This document shows, piece by piece, positions 1 to 7,435 of a stretch of DNA of 64,000 bases. The notes below the pieces were generated by a model, which was given only the letters and a program-made list of their open reading frames with translations, did no database searches and was not told where the DNA came from. The position numbers and the translations under genes are program-made. Position 1 is the first letter of the stretch. Each line of letters opens with the position of its first letter. The stretch comes from JARRPM01 sp963765545 (lineage in GTDB: Bacteria > Pseudomonadota > Gammaproteobacteria > Pseudomonadales > Halieaceae). Location of the stretch: NCBI GenBank assembly GCA_963765545.1, contig CAVXWW010000005.1, positions 1 to 64,000 on the forward strand, given 5' to 3'.

Positions 1-14
1 GAAGGAAATAGTCG

Positions 15-344
15 ATGAAATATTTAGCCCCAGGCCTTATAGCATTCGCCCTGCTCGCCGGCTGTTCAGCCCAGGCCCCAGCCCCCGAGAAGCAAGTACA
101 GGCAAACCTGGCCCAGGCCGTGAATTGCAATACAGCGCAGGCAGACATAAAGACCCTGACCAGCGAAAAAGCGCGGACTTCTCAGGAAATTGAAGACGGG
201 GCCGGGTCTATCATTCCAATAGGTGCTGTAGCGCACCTGTTCGGTGGCAGCGAAAAAGAGAGCCTTGAGATCGGTACCGGCGAGTACAACAAGAAGCTGG
301 ATGCGAAGATCACCGAAATAAAGAAGCAGTGTAATATCCAGTAA
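15..344 (+). CDS. small lipoprotein, copy 1 of an inverted pair
   Basis: The 109-residue product begins with a lipoprotein signal peptide ending in the lipobox LLAGC (Cys at about residue 17), so it should be lipidated and exported. The mature part has a Glu/Lys/Asn/Gln-rich N-terminal half, a short Gly/Ala/Ile-rich hydrophobic stretch (GSIIPIGAVAHLFGG, about residues 65-79) and a charged C-terminal helix with a Cys four residues from the end; a second Cys lies near residue 38, so a disulfide is possible. A GGAA ribosome site precedes the ATG. I count 11 differences in 93 mature residues from the minus-strand gene at 3906-4238. Function is unknown. Confidence 0.8.
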   Translation: MKYLAPGLIAFALLAGCSAQAPAPEKQVQANLAQAVNCNTAQADIKTLTSEKARTSQEIEDGAGSIIPIGAVAHLFGGSEKESLEIGTGEYNKKLDAKITEIKKQCNIQ

Positions 345-375
345 GACTGTGAGCCGGGCAGATGGCCCGCGCTAG

Positions 376-813
376 CTAAAATCTCCAGGCGGCGCCAGCC
401 CCTGGAGAGGTCAGCACACATCGCAACCACTGTCCGCATTCCTCAAGCAGTCCGCGCCCGCGGCTGCACCGACGATTGATTTCCTCACGGCCGGCGAGTT
501 GCCTCCGGTGAATTCGTTCTGGTCAGTGACCATGTACGACGGCAAGAGCCAGCTTTTGATTGAGAACCCGATCAATCGCTACCTGATCAACTCGCCCATG
601 TTACCCACCATGACAAAAAATGCGGATGGGTCGCTTACCCTGTACATACAGAAAGACTCGCCGGGTAAAGACAAAGAAGCTAACTGGCTGCCGGCACCCA
701 ACGATACCGTTTATCTTGTTATGCGGCTCTACTGGCCGAAAACGGAAGCACCTTCCATTCTTCCGGCCGGTGCAGGCAGCTGGCAGCCGCCGGGCATTGT
801 AAAAGTGAAGTGA
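376..813 (+). pseudogene. C-terminal fragment of a DUF1254/DUF1214 protein
   Basis: The frame is open from just after a TAG at 373-375 to the stop at 813. From about position 430 it matches the C-terminal DUF1214 half of the family: PPVNSFWSVTMYD, ENPINRY, a DSPGKDKEANWLPAP-type stretch and the closing RLYWPK and PGI segments. Whole family members are several times longer with an N-terminal DUF1254 domain, which is missing here. No good start codon or ribosome site is present; the only candidate is a TTG at 499, inside the domain. I read it as the stranded 3' end of a deleted gene. The family is often annotated as an exported protein of unknown function. Confidence 0.7.
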
Positions 814-828
814 CAACAACACAGTGAG

Positions 829-848
829 GCGCCTGGAAGTTCAGGCGC
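829..848. terminator. hairpin after the DUF1214 fragment
   Basis: GCGCCTG and CAGGCGC form a perfect 7-bp stem around a 6-nt loop, between the plus-strand fragment ending at 813 and the minus-strand pseudogene ending at 874. There is no T-run on either side, so it is at best a weak or Rho-assisted terminator. Confidence 0.35.
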
Positions 849-873
849 ATCGCATAGCTGATGGGCTATAGCA

Positions 874-1987
874 TCAGTTGACAGGGACTGTCAGCAGAGG
901 TGCCGCGGCACCCTGACCGATCGCTTTGGACATGGTCATAGTCCACAGGCTGCCCAGGAGTTTGAAATACTCTTTGGTAACCAGGTCACGCTCATCAATA
1001 TAGAACCAGCCTTCGCGATATGCCACCGCTATATACGCGTGCTCGGGCTCCTCCGTCGAGAATGCAATCTTCAACTGGCGTCCAACTCGTCCGGGCGGTG
1101 GCGCCGGAATGACAACCCCCGCCGCCTCGTCCTGGGCTGGAACCTCAATAGCTGCAGAGAGTATTTCGACCAGGTCCCACACCGAACGGGTGGTGATTCC
1201 CAGGCCGCCAACGGCGGCGCCGTCCAGGGCCAGGAATACGGGGATGACGACCTGCCGCTGGCCGGGTTTCGCTGCAGGTAAATTCAATAGCTGCAGCAAT
1301 TGTTTTACCTGCGCCGCGTGCCTGGCCTCGGATTGGTCGATCACAATGGAAAACTGGGTCGTCGTCTGTAGCGGATTGGACCCAGTGCAGGCGGTGGTCG
1401 CGGGTCAGCGCGGCAATGATGTTGACGAATTCGTCGAAGCGGGGATCCTCCGGATCCTCGCTGAAATTGAAATTCGGGTTATAGATGTAGTTTGCGCTGG
1501 TAATGAAAGCAGACAGTGCTGGTGCAGGGTTGGTCATGGTGCGCGACGATCTGCGTCAGCAATCAGGGGAAATGGGCGACGTGAGTTGGCTCAGGTACTT
1601 TTCACCGGACACCGGTACATACGAGATAGTCGGGTTCTCTTCGTACACCACACTGCCGGCGAACGGTACCAGGTTGCCCCGGTAGTCGCTGGTGCTGCCA
1701 AAACCTGCCTGGATGCCCGCGCTGGTCGTGACGCTGACATTGGCGGTGACACTGGCGACGGTGAGCAGGTGGCCACGTTCCCCGTAGCGGTTCTGGATGA
1801 GGACCATCAGCATCTGCTGGTTGTCGGTAGTGGTAATGGCCTCGTTGTAGGCCAGCCGGCCGCTGCTGATGGCGGCGGGGCCCACCACGGTGCACCCGAC
1901 CAGGAGGCTGCTCAGCACGGCCAGTACCAGACAATAAGCCTTGCTGCCCGGCTTGGGCTGACTGGGTGGGCACTGAGTGATCGGCGG
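874..1987 (-). pseudogene. disrupted lipoprotein gene of unknown function
   Basis: Three consecutive minus-strand pieces read as one protein. The first (to 1556) has a lipoprotein-like signal ending in LLVGC and a domain beginning TVVGPAAISSGRLAYNEAI. It stops at an in-frame TGA (1556-1558) and the same frame resumes to about 1345 with ITSANYIYNPNFNFSED and a DPRFDEFV stretch. Near a TTTT run at about 1350 the coding frame shifts to the third piece (1344 to 874), which carries on with VIDQSEARHAAQVKQLLQLL and a soluble C-terminal domain. No proper ATG precedes the signal peptide in its own frame; the ATG at 1991 lies in another frame. This means at least two and probably three lesions, so the gene looks inactive unless the sequence is faulty. 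Confidence 0.6.
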
Positions 1988-2200
1988 TCATGAATAGCCT
2001 CGCTGCTTGCGGGTTGGGGATTTATTATCGTGCCAGCGGCAGTAATTGCCAAACATGATATTGCGGCCGTACAGTGCAGGACGCGGTAACCACTATCAGG
2101 GCCTGGCGAGAGTGGCACTGCCGGTGGCCGTGGACCACTATAGCTGTGTTTTTCGGCGTTAGCGGTTATGATTGAGTCCGGCTTCCAGGAGATGGATACC

Positions 2201-2659
2201 ATGATAAACGCGACACCAATACTAGCGGCGATTCTGGCATTAATGCTGAGCGGATACAGCATTGCGGATGATCTGACAGACGCTGCCGAGGGGCTGTGTG
2301 ACACGATCAGGACCTGCGCACTTGAAGCGGTGGCGGGCCAGGACCTTACCGACGAATTGCGGCATAAAATGGACCCCATACTGGAGAACAACTGTGCCCA
2401 AATGCGCAGCCGGGTGCAGGCAGTGCCTGCCGACGACAAACTATACCAGCCAGCGGTAGACTGCCTGCGCAGCATGGAGTCGCTCAGCTGCCCACAGCTA
2501 CACAATGCGGGCGAGTCGAAAACGCCCGAATGTGCGGAGTATGACCGACTGGCAAAAGCAGCCGAGTGCCGCGACACCGTAAGTGTTCAGCGACTGGTGT
2601 GCTGTAAGCGGGAGGAGCAATATGCCATAGACACAGGGCTACGCCCCGCCTCTCCCTGA
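2201..2659 (+). CDS. small secreted Cys-rich protein, unknown function
   Basis: The start at 2201 is chosen because AGGAG lies 9 bases upstream and because the product then opens with a clean signal peptide (hydrophobic ILAAILALMLSGYSIA, cleavage about residue 22). The mature protein of about 130 residues has at least eight cysteines in pairs (for example LCDTIRTCA, CPQLHN near EC, and a terminal VCC), which suggests a disulfide-bonded periplasmic protein. It resembles no domain I can name. It stands alone between the broken lipoprotein gene and the convergent FadL-type gene. Confidence 0.6.
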   Translation: MINATPILAAILALMLSGYSIADDLTDAAEGLCDTIRTCALEAVAGQDLTDELRHKMDPILENNCAQMRSRVQAVPADDKLYQPAVDCLRSMESLSCPQLHNAGESKTPECAEYDRLAKAAECRDTVSVQRLVCCKREEQYAIDTGLRPASP

Positions 2660-2666
2660 TCACGCG

Positions 2667-3891
2667 TTAACGCCAGTTATAAGTGAAGTCCAGCAGCAGT
2701 GAGTAGTGATCCTTGGATTCTACCGGCAACACGTCCCCTGGTGAGAGAAGGGCCTGTATCGATAGGGGCGCTTCCCGTATCGAGTATGTCCAGGCTAAAG
2801 GCGAGGTCATTACCGCTGTCCAATTTGTAGGTAACCCCCGCGCCGATTCCCCACATCTCGTCCATGGAAATGCCGAAAGTGCGGACGTCGTTATCCATGG
2901 GTTCCTCAACCCACAGCAGGCCTACCTCACCGCGCATTTTTGCATTGATCGGCCAGCTGGTGCCGATGGTCGAGGCGAAAAAGTCGTTATAGATGTTCTT
3001 GGGCGCATTGATAGTGCCGGCCTCCAGGGAAACATCTGTTACCCCGAACTTGGAAAACTCCACCCACACCAAATCCCAGGTGAGTTCCCAGTCGTTCTGC
3101 AGGCGATGGTAGACGCCAAAGCCGGCCGTCATGGGAACATTGTCGGCAAGATCGATGTTCTGTCGCTGCAACCTGTCGATAACTTCGGGGGGAAGTCGAA
3201 CATTGCGGAAATCTATTTCTGAATCGACATCGATATTGACCTGCGAATTCCAGGTCAGGCCCACCCGGGTGTCCGGCGAAAACGAATACAGCATGCTGAT
3301 GCCGGCGCCATACCCGACACCTTCAGCCTCCACAGAAAGCCTGCCGTCCTCAAACCGGTCCCCGATGAGGTTGTTATTCACCCGGGTGTGGACTTCCGAA
3401 TCGGCGTACATGATGCGCACGCTGGCACCCACCGACAGGCTGTCACTGAACTTGTAGGCCGGGGCCGGGCTCAGGGCAATATAGACAAGTGAAGACCTGT
3501 CACTGTAGTAGCGGCCTGCCCAGTTGGGTCCATTAGTGGCGCCAAACCCGGTGGGGACATTGAGGGAGTATCCGAAGTTCCAGTTTTCCCTGAACTGCCG
3601 GGAATAGTAAAAAGAAGGGATCAGGGACGCCTGCGGGTCACGGGGATTACCACCATCAACGGTAGTGACTTTTTCATCCACCTCAAACTTGGAAAAGTCC
3701 ACCGCCAGAATACCATTCAGGGTCATTTGCGTACCCTCGAGCCTGGTCATGCCCGCCGGGTTGGTAAACACAGTCTCAGCTGAATCGGCCCCGGCAAAGA
3801 GCCCGGTTCCAGCCGGGCCATGCGCATGGCTGGTCGCTGCGGCAGCCAGCGATGCCGTGATAACAGCGAAGCGCACCATCGGGTGTATCAT
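2667..3891 (-). CDS. FadL/OmpP1-type outer membrane protein, C-terminal frameshift
   Basis: This is an outer-membrane beta-barrel of the FadL/TodX family, which takes up long-chain fatty acids or other hydrophobic substrates. A signal peptide (cleavage after SHA, about residue 23) is followed by the family's N-terminal plug region with NPAGM at about residue 45, then alternating barrel strands. The first frame runs to 2677 but ends in an uncharacteristic tail; a neighbouring frame gives the expected ending ESKDHYSLLLDFTYNWR with stop at 2667-2669. The switch falls at about 2718-2742, near AGGGGAC and GGTAGAATC. One inserted or deleted base would explain it. FadL proteins need their last strand to insert, so the gene is either damaged or this is a sequencing error. 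About 15 bp separate it from the lipoprotein gene upstream. Confidence 0.8.
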
Positions 3892-3905
3892 TTACTGCCC
3901 CTCGG

Positions 3906-4238
3906 CTACTTGATATTGCACTGCTTCTGAATCTCGGCAATCTTCGCGTCCAGCTTCTTGTTGTACTCGCCGCTGCCGATTTCCATACTCTCTTTTTCGC
4001 TACCACCGAAGATATGTGCTACGGCTCCAATGGGGATGATAGAGCCTGCGCCATCTTCGATTTCCTGCGAGGTACGGGCTTTCTCACTGGTGAGTGTCTT
4101 GATATCTGCCGCTGCGGTGGAGCAGTCAACAGACTTTGCCAGGTTAGCCTGCACCTGCTTTTCCGGCGCGGGCGCCTGGGCGGAACAGCCTGCCAGGACA
4201 AATGTGATTACGGCAACAAACGGGATAATAGTTTTCAT
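3906..4238 (-). CDS. small lipoprotein, copy 2 of an inverted pair
   Basis: The product is 110 residues when started at the ATG at 4238, which has GGAG seven bases upstream; an upstream in-frame ATG at 4250 lacks this. The signal peptide ends in VLAGC. The mature sequence matches the gene at 15-344 almost throughout: the first 17 residues are identical, as is a long central block from DIKTL to GAVAH apart from one Ile/Leu change that follows it. Third codon positions differ widely, so the pair is an old duplication kept under protein-level selection, not a recent copy. It lies just upstream of, and in the same direction as, the FadL-type gene and may be co-transcribed with it. Function unknown. 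Confidence 0.8.
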   Translation of the reverse strand: MKTIIPFVAVITFVLAGCSAQAPAPEKQVQANLAKSVDCSTAAADIKTLTSEKARTSQEIEDGAGSIIPIGAVAHIFGGSEKESMEIGSGEYNKKLDAKIAEIQKQCNIK

Positions 4239-4320
4239 TGGGTTCTCCAAGGGGAAATGATAATTTTTTGGGGTATGCGCCAGGGCGGTGCGACTGCCAG
4301 AGGCATCCAGACCAGGCGAA

Positions 4321-4350
4321 TATAAAACGGGCGCCGTTTCTGGGCGCCCG
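4321..4350 (-). terminator. Rho-independent terminator of the arylsulfatase gene
   Basis: Read on the minus strand, CGGGCGCC and GGCGCCCG form a perfect 8-bp G+C stem with a 7-nt loop, followed at once by TTTTATATT. It lies about 40 bp after the sulfatase stop and insulates the lipoprotein and FadL genes downstream. Confidence 0.8.
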
Positions 4351-4389
4351 CTTCATTAACTCTTACTCATCCTGCTTTCAGCAACCCGG

Positions 4390-6093
4390 CTAGTGACCCT
4401 GGTGGCTGATGTGCTTCGCATCCTTCATCGCATTGATGATGTTATCCAGGTTGTAGCTCGCAGGAGTCTGCAGCGACGGGAAGTCCTTGTACGTCGAGAG
4501 TTCCTTCAGCCACAGCAGCTGTCCAATGGGCAGCAGGTTCCAGTCATAGATAAACGCGGTGCTTGGGGCGGCCAGTGCGCCGCCGTAGCCCAGTAGGGTG
4601 CCTTCGGCCGACGCGACCGACCGCTCGAAGGGATCACGCTTTAGGTTGTTGACCTGGGTCCAGTGGTAGGTGCTTGCGTCATTAAACGCCTCAAGCGCAT
4701 TGGAAGACACCATCGTGTAGTAGAACTTCCAGTTCTTGTACCGCACCGCCGAAGGCTGTGCACCGGTGTAGTAGAAGAAGGTGTCACGGGCCGAATCTGC
4801 CTTGCCTTCCAGGTAATCCCGCTGGTCGAAACCATCGAGGGTCGTCTTGACGATGCCGGGGTACTTGCCGGCCTCAATCTGCTTCTTCAGGCCATCGCCT
4901 TTGGGTCCGCCGGCGATATTGACCAGCGTTGGCACCCAGTCCAGTGATGAGAATATCTGGTCAGGGTTTGTGCCAGCCTTAATGTGTCCGGGCCAACGCA
5001 CGACCATAGGAGCACGCATACCGCCTTCCCAGGTGGTGAGCTTGCCGCCCCTGAAGGGCGTGATGCCGCCGTCAGGATAGGTGATTGCCTCGGCGCCGTT
5101 GTCGGTGGTAAAGACGATGATGGTGTTGTCCATCTCGCCCATTTCCTCGAGCTTTTTGAACACGTAGCCGATGTTATCGTCCATCTGCTTCATGCCGGCT
5201 TCGTTGATACCCCAGTCCTTACCGCCTTTCGTGCCCAACATGTCCATGTACTTGTCAGAGAGCATGGTGGTGACATGCATGCGCGCCGGGTTATACCAGA
5301 CGAAGAAGGGCTTGCCGGTTTTCTCGGGGTCGTTGCGGTCGAGGAAGTCGATGACCTGGGCGGAGATTTCCTCGTCTATGGTCTTGGAACGTTCCAATGT
5401 CAGCGGCCCCATGTCCTTGCAGCTCTGGTTCTTCTCACTGCCATTGCTGGACGTGCAATGGATAACCGGCCGCGGCGGGGTCATACAGAGCGCCTTCCTG
5501 GGATCCACCGCACCGGGGACCTCCTCGAGACCCTTGACCGGGGTGTTCATACAGGGCGGAACAATGGCCTGATCGGTTGAGGTGCTGTTGATATCCGGGA
5601 AGCTCACCCCCTGCATGGCGTCGAGGTGATACAGGTAGCCCCAGAACTCCTGGAAGCCGTGAGCGGTCGGCAGCGAGGCCGATTTATCGCCCAGGTGGTT
5701 CTTGCCGAACTCGCCAGTGGTGTAGCCCAGGTCCAGCAGGAATTTGGCTATCGCGGGCGTGCCCGGCAACAGCGAACTCGTGGCGCCCGGCAGCTGCGGC
5801 ATGACCATGCCCGCCCGCAAGGGGTGCATGCCGGTGGAGAAGGCGGTGCGCCCGGCCGTGCAGCTCTGCTCGGCATAATAGGTCATGAACCGCGCACCTT
5901 CGTTGGCGATGCGGTCGATGTTAGGCGTCTCACCGACCATCAGGCCCTGATGGTAGGCTCCCACGTTCATAATGCCAATATCGTCGCCCATGATGAACAG
6001 GATATTGGGTTTTTCGCTGGCGGCACTACTGAATGCTCCATGCATCAGTAGTGCCGCTCCGAGGGCAACTGTAAAAAATTTATTGAGTGTCAT
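4390..6093 (-). CDS. secreted arylsulfatase (formylglycine type)
   Basis: A 567-residue sulfatase of the alkaline-phosphatase superfamily, which hydrolyses sulfate esters. The signal peptide spans residues 1 to about 25. Metal-binding DD is at 37-38, and the formylglycine motif CTAGR is at 78-82, so Cys78 must be oxidised to formylglycine. Lys131 and His133 (GKNHLGD) match active-site residues of the family, and a later DNGAE stretch supplies further metal ligands. An insert rich in Cys and Pro (about residues 180-235) may form a substrate lid. No formylglycine-generating enzyme or anaerobic maturase is encoded in the window. The shared regulatory element at 6212-6242 ties expression to the two-component system upstream. 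The substrate cannot be told from sequence. Confidence 0.9.
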   Translation of the reverse strand: MTLNKFFTVALGAALLMHGAFSSAASEKPNILFIMGDDIGIMNVGAYHQGLMVGETPNIDRIANEGARFMTYYAEQSCTAGRTAFSTGMHPLRAGMVMPQLPGATSSLLPGTPAIAKFLLDLGYTTGEFGKNHLGDKSASLPTAHGFQEFWGYLYHLDAMQGVSFPDINSTSTDQAIVPPCMNTPVKGLEEVPGAVDPRKALCMTPPRPVIHCTSSNGSEKNQSCKDMGPLTLERSKTIDEEISAQVIDFLDRNDPEKTGKPFFVWYNPARMHVTTMLSDKYMDMLGTKGGKDWGINEAGMKQMDDNIGYVFKKLEEMGEMDNTIIVFTTDNGAEAITYPDGGITPFRGGKLTTWEGGMRAPMVVRWPGHIKAGTNPDQIFSSLDWVPTLVNIAGGPKGDGLKKQIEAGKYPGIVKTTLDGFDQRDYLEGKADSARDTFFYYTGAQPSAVRYKNWKFYYTMVSSNALEAFNDASTYHWTQVNNLKRDPFERSVASAEGTLLGYGGALAAPSTAFIYDWNLLPIGQLLWLKELSTYKDFPSLQTPASYNLDNIINAMKDAKHISHQGH

Positions 6094-6185
6094 CTGGAAT
6101 CTCCCTTTAGGGACACAAAAAACAGTTTATGAAATCGTTGCAGTCGCGGTAATACACGCACTTGCTCCGGAAACTACGGATCTGA

Positions 6186-6242
6186 AGTGTAGCGGACACG
6201 CTCAAAGACACTATTCGGTTCACCACCTACGCTACGTACGTA
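6186..6242 (-). promoter_or_regulatory. sulfatase promoter with 31-bp activator-like element
   Basis: The element at 6212-6242 matches 26 of 31 positions of the one at 6763-6793 and contains the palindrome TACGTACGTA (6233-6242). Read on the minus strand it is followed, 19 bases after its GAATAG edge, by a -10-like TACACT (plus 6186-6191). The predicted transcript would start about 85 bases before the sulfatase ATG at 6093. Layout suits an activator bound upstream of a promoter with a weak -35. The neighbouring FixJ-type regulator is the obvious candidate protein, by inference. Confidence 0.65.
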
Positions 6243-6270
6243 TTATTTGAAGCGTGGTGGCTGGGGTTCG

Positions 6271-6645
6271 TTACGAGGTCGTCGAGACCAACTGCTTGAT
6301 CCGCTCGAGGATTGAACAATGTTCGAAGGGCTTCTGGATTACCTCCGCCGCGCCGTGCCTGATTGCCTGCACCGCCGTGGCCACGTCGGCGGAAGACACT
6401 AGCACCAACACCCGGTGTGTGGAGCATACGCCTGCGAACATAGCTATCTGGTCCGACGCAACCAGGTCGCCCTCGGCCACATCCAATAGCACACAGCACG
6501 CAGGCACGGGCTGCGCGTCGCTTTCGAGCCACAGTTTCAATGAATTGGCTGATTCGACTTCAAGCCCAGCCCCCCTGACAAGCGCTTCAAGCGATACGCG
6601 CATCTCAGCGTGGTTACTGACAATAACGACTGTATTACAGGCCAT
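6271..6645 (-). CDS. orphan single-domain receiver protein with degenerate acidic pocket
   Basis: The start is set at the ATG at 6645 because GGAG lies 8 bases upstream, giving 124 residues; a longer frame to 6720 has no support. It is a lone CheY-like receiver with no output domain. The putative phosphoacceptor is Asp55 (VLLDV), Ser near residue 86 takes the Thr/Ser position and Lys of QKPF is present. The pair of acidic residues that normally bind magnesium after the first strand is replaced by Ser10-Asn11. It may therefore bind without normal phosphorylation, or act as a decoy in the adjacent kinase pathway. Its promoter carries the same 31-bp element as the sulfatase gene. Confidence 0.75.
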   Translation of the reverse strand: MACNTVVIVSNHAEMRVSLEALVRGAGLEVESANSLKLWLESDAQPVPACCVLLDVAEGDLVASDQIAMFAGVCSTHRVLVLVSSADVATAVQAIRHGAAEVIQKPFEHCSILERIKQLVSTTS

Positions 6646-6735
6646 CGATAACTCCAGAGACAGCCCAGCATTTGACCTAAGCGCATGCGCAGCATCTGCT
6701 ACCACGGCGGCTAACCGCAACCATTCGAGTCAGAA

Positions 6736-6796
6736 ATTCTAAACAGAAGCTGCGACAGTGGGTATTCGCTTCACTACCGAGTCTACGTACGTAGAC
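6736..6796 (-). promoter_or_regulatory. orphan-receiver promoter with 31-bp element in a 16-bp palindrome
   Basis: GTCTACGTACGTAGAC (6781-6796) is a perfect 16-bp palindrome. It forms the distal edge of the 31-bp element 6763-6793 shared with the sulfatase promoter. On the minus strand a -10-like TAGAAT (plus 6736-6741) follows 20 bases after the GAATAC edge. Distance from element to start codon is within one base of that at the sulfatase gene. Confidence 0.65.
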
Positions 6797-6814
6797 GGCG
6801 GCGCTGAAACAGCG

Positions 6815-7435
6815 TCAGTCTTGGGGTTGATGAGTGGCCAGGAGCAGTAGCAATTCCTTCACTGAAGAAACCTCCAGCTTTTGTAGCAGGTTGTGCCGGT
6901 GCGCCTCTACTGTGCGCGGACTAATGGTCAGTTTCCTGGCGATCTCCTTGCTGGATTCGCCGTGTCGAAGGTAATCAAATACTTCTATCTCGCGCTCGGT
7001 CAGTGCGCTAAGGCGATGCTGGAAGCTGTCGTCTGCACTAGCAGAACATCTGTCATCTGCATTCTTCAGAAGCGCGGTGTTGATGCTATCCAACAGCGCC
7101 TGTTCACGGTATGGCTTCTGGATAAAATCCAGAGCGCCATTGCGCATTGCCTCAACCGCCATTGGTACATCGCCATGGCCGGTGAGCACAATGACGGGGA
7201 GGCTTGCCCCCATCTCGTTGAGACGTTGCTGTAGTAACAGTCCGCTCATTTCAGCCATCCGCACATCAAGCACCAGGCATCCCGGGCGAGACGGCTCAAA
7301 GGACTCAAGAAATGATAGCGCGGAAGAATAGCCTTTGGTCTGTAGCCCAACCGATTCAGCCAGTTCCGAAACTGAATCGCGTACTGCGTCATCATCATCG
7401 ACAACAAAAACAGTTGGCTGCTGCCTGTCATTCAT
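6815..7435 (-). CDS. FixJ/NarL-type response regulator
   Basis: The 206-residue protein has an N-terminal receiver (residues 5-120) with acidic DDDD at 13-16, phosphoacceptor Asp57 (LVLDV), Thr of VLTGHGD and Lys of QKPY, then a LuxR-type helix-turn-helix from about residue 140 (LTEREIEVFDYL through SPRTVEAHRHNLLQKL). It is a DNA-binding regulator, probably an activator, phosphorylated by the kinase encoded just upstream: the kinase stop and this ATG overlap by 4 bp (7432-7435), indicating translational coupling. The conserved palindromic elements on either side of the adjacent orphan-receiver gene are its likely targets, by inference from proximity. Confidence 0.9.
   Translation of the reverse strand: MNDRQQPTVFVVDDDDAVRDSVSELAESVGLQTKGYSSALSFLESFEPSRPGCLVLDVRMAEMSGLLLQQRLNEMGASLPVIVLTGHGDVPMAVEAMRNGALDFIQKPYREQALLDSINTALLKNADDRCSASADDSFQHRLSALTEREIEVFDYLRHGESSKEIARKLTISPRTVEAHRHNLLQKLEVSSVKELLLLLATHQPQD

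Noticed and set aside
1109..1993. 294-residue plus-strand open frame
   Set aside because: It is antisense to the broken lipoprotein gene, has no family features and no ribosome site; it reflects G+C-rich codon shadowing.
2677..2760. Programmed frameshift in the FadL-type gene
   Set aside because: No slippery heptamer with a following pseudoknot is evident, and neighbouring genes also carry random lesions, so decay or sequence error is simpler.
4984..5580. 198-residue plus-strand frame inside the sulfatase
   Set aside because: It is the complement of sulfatase codons; the sulfatase motifs are clear on the minus strand.
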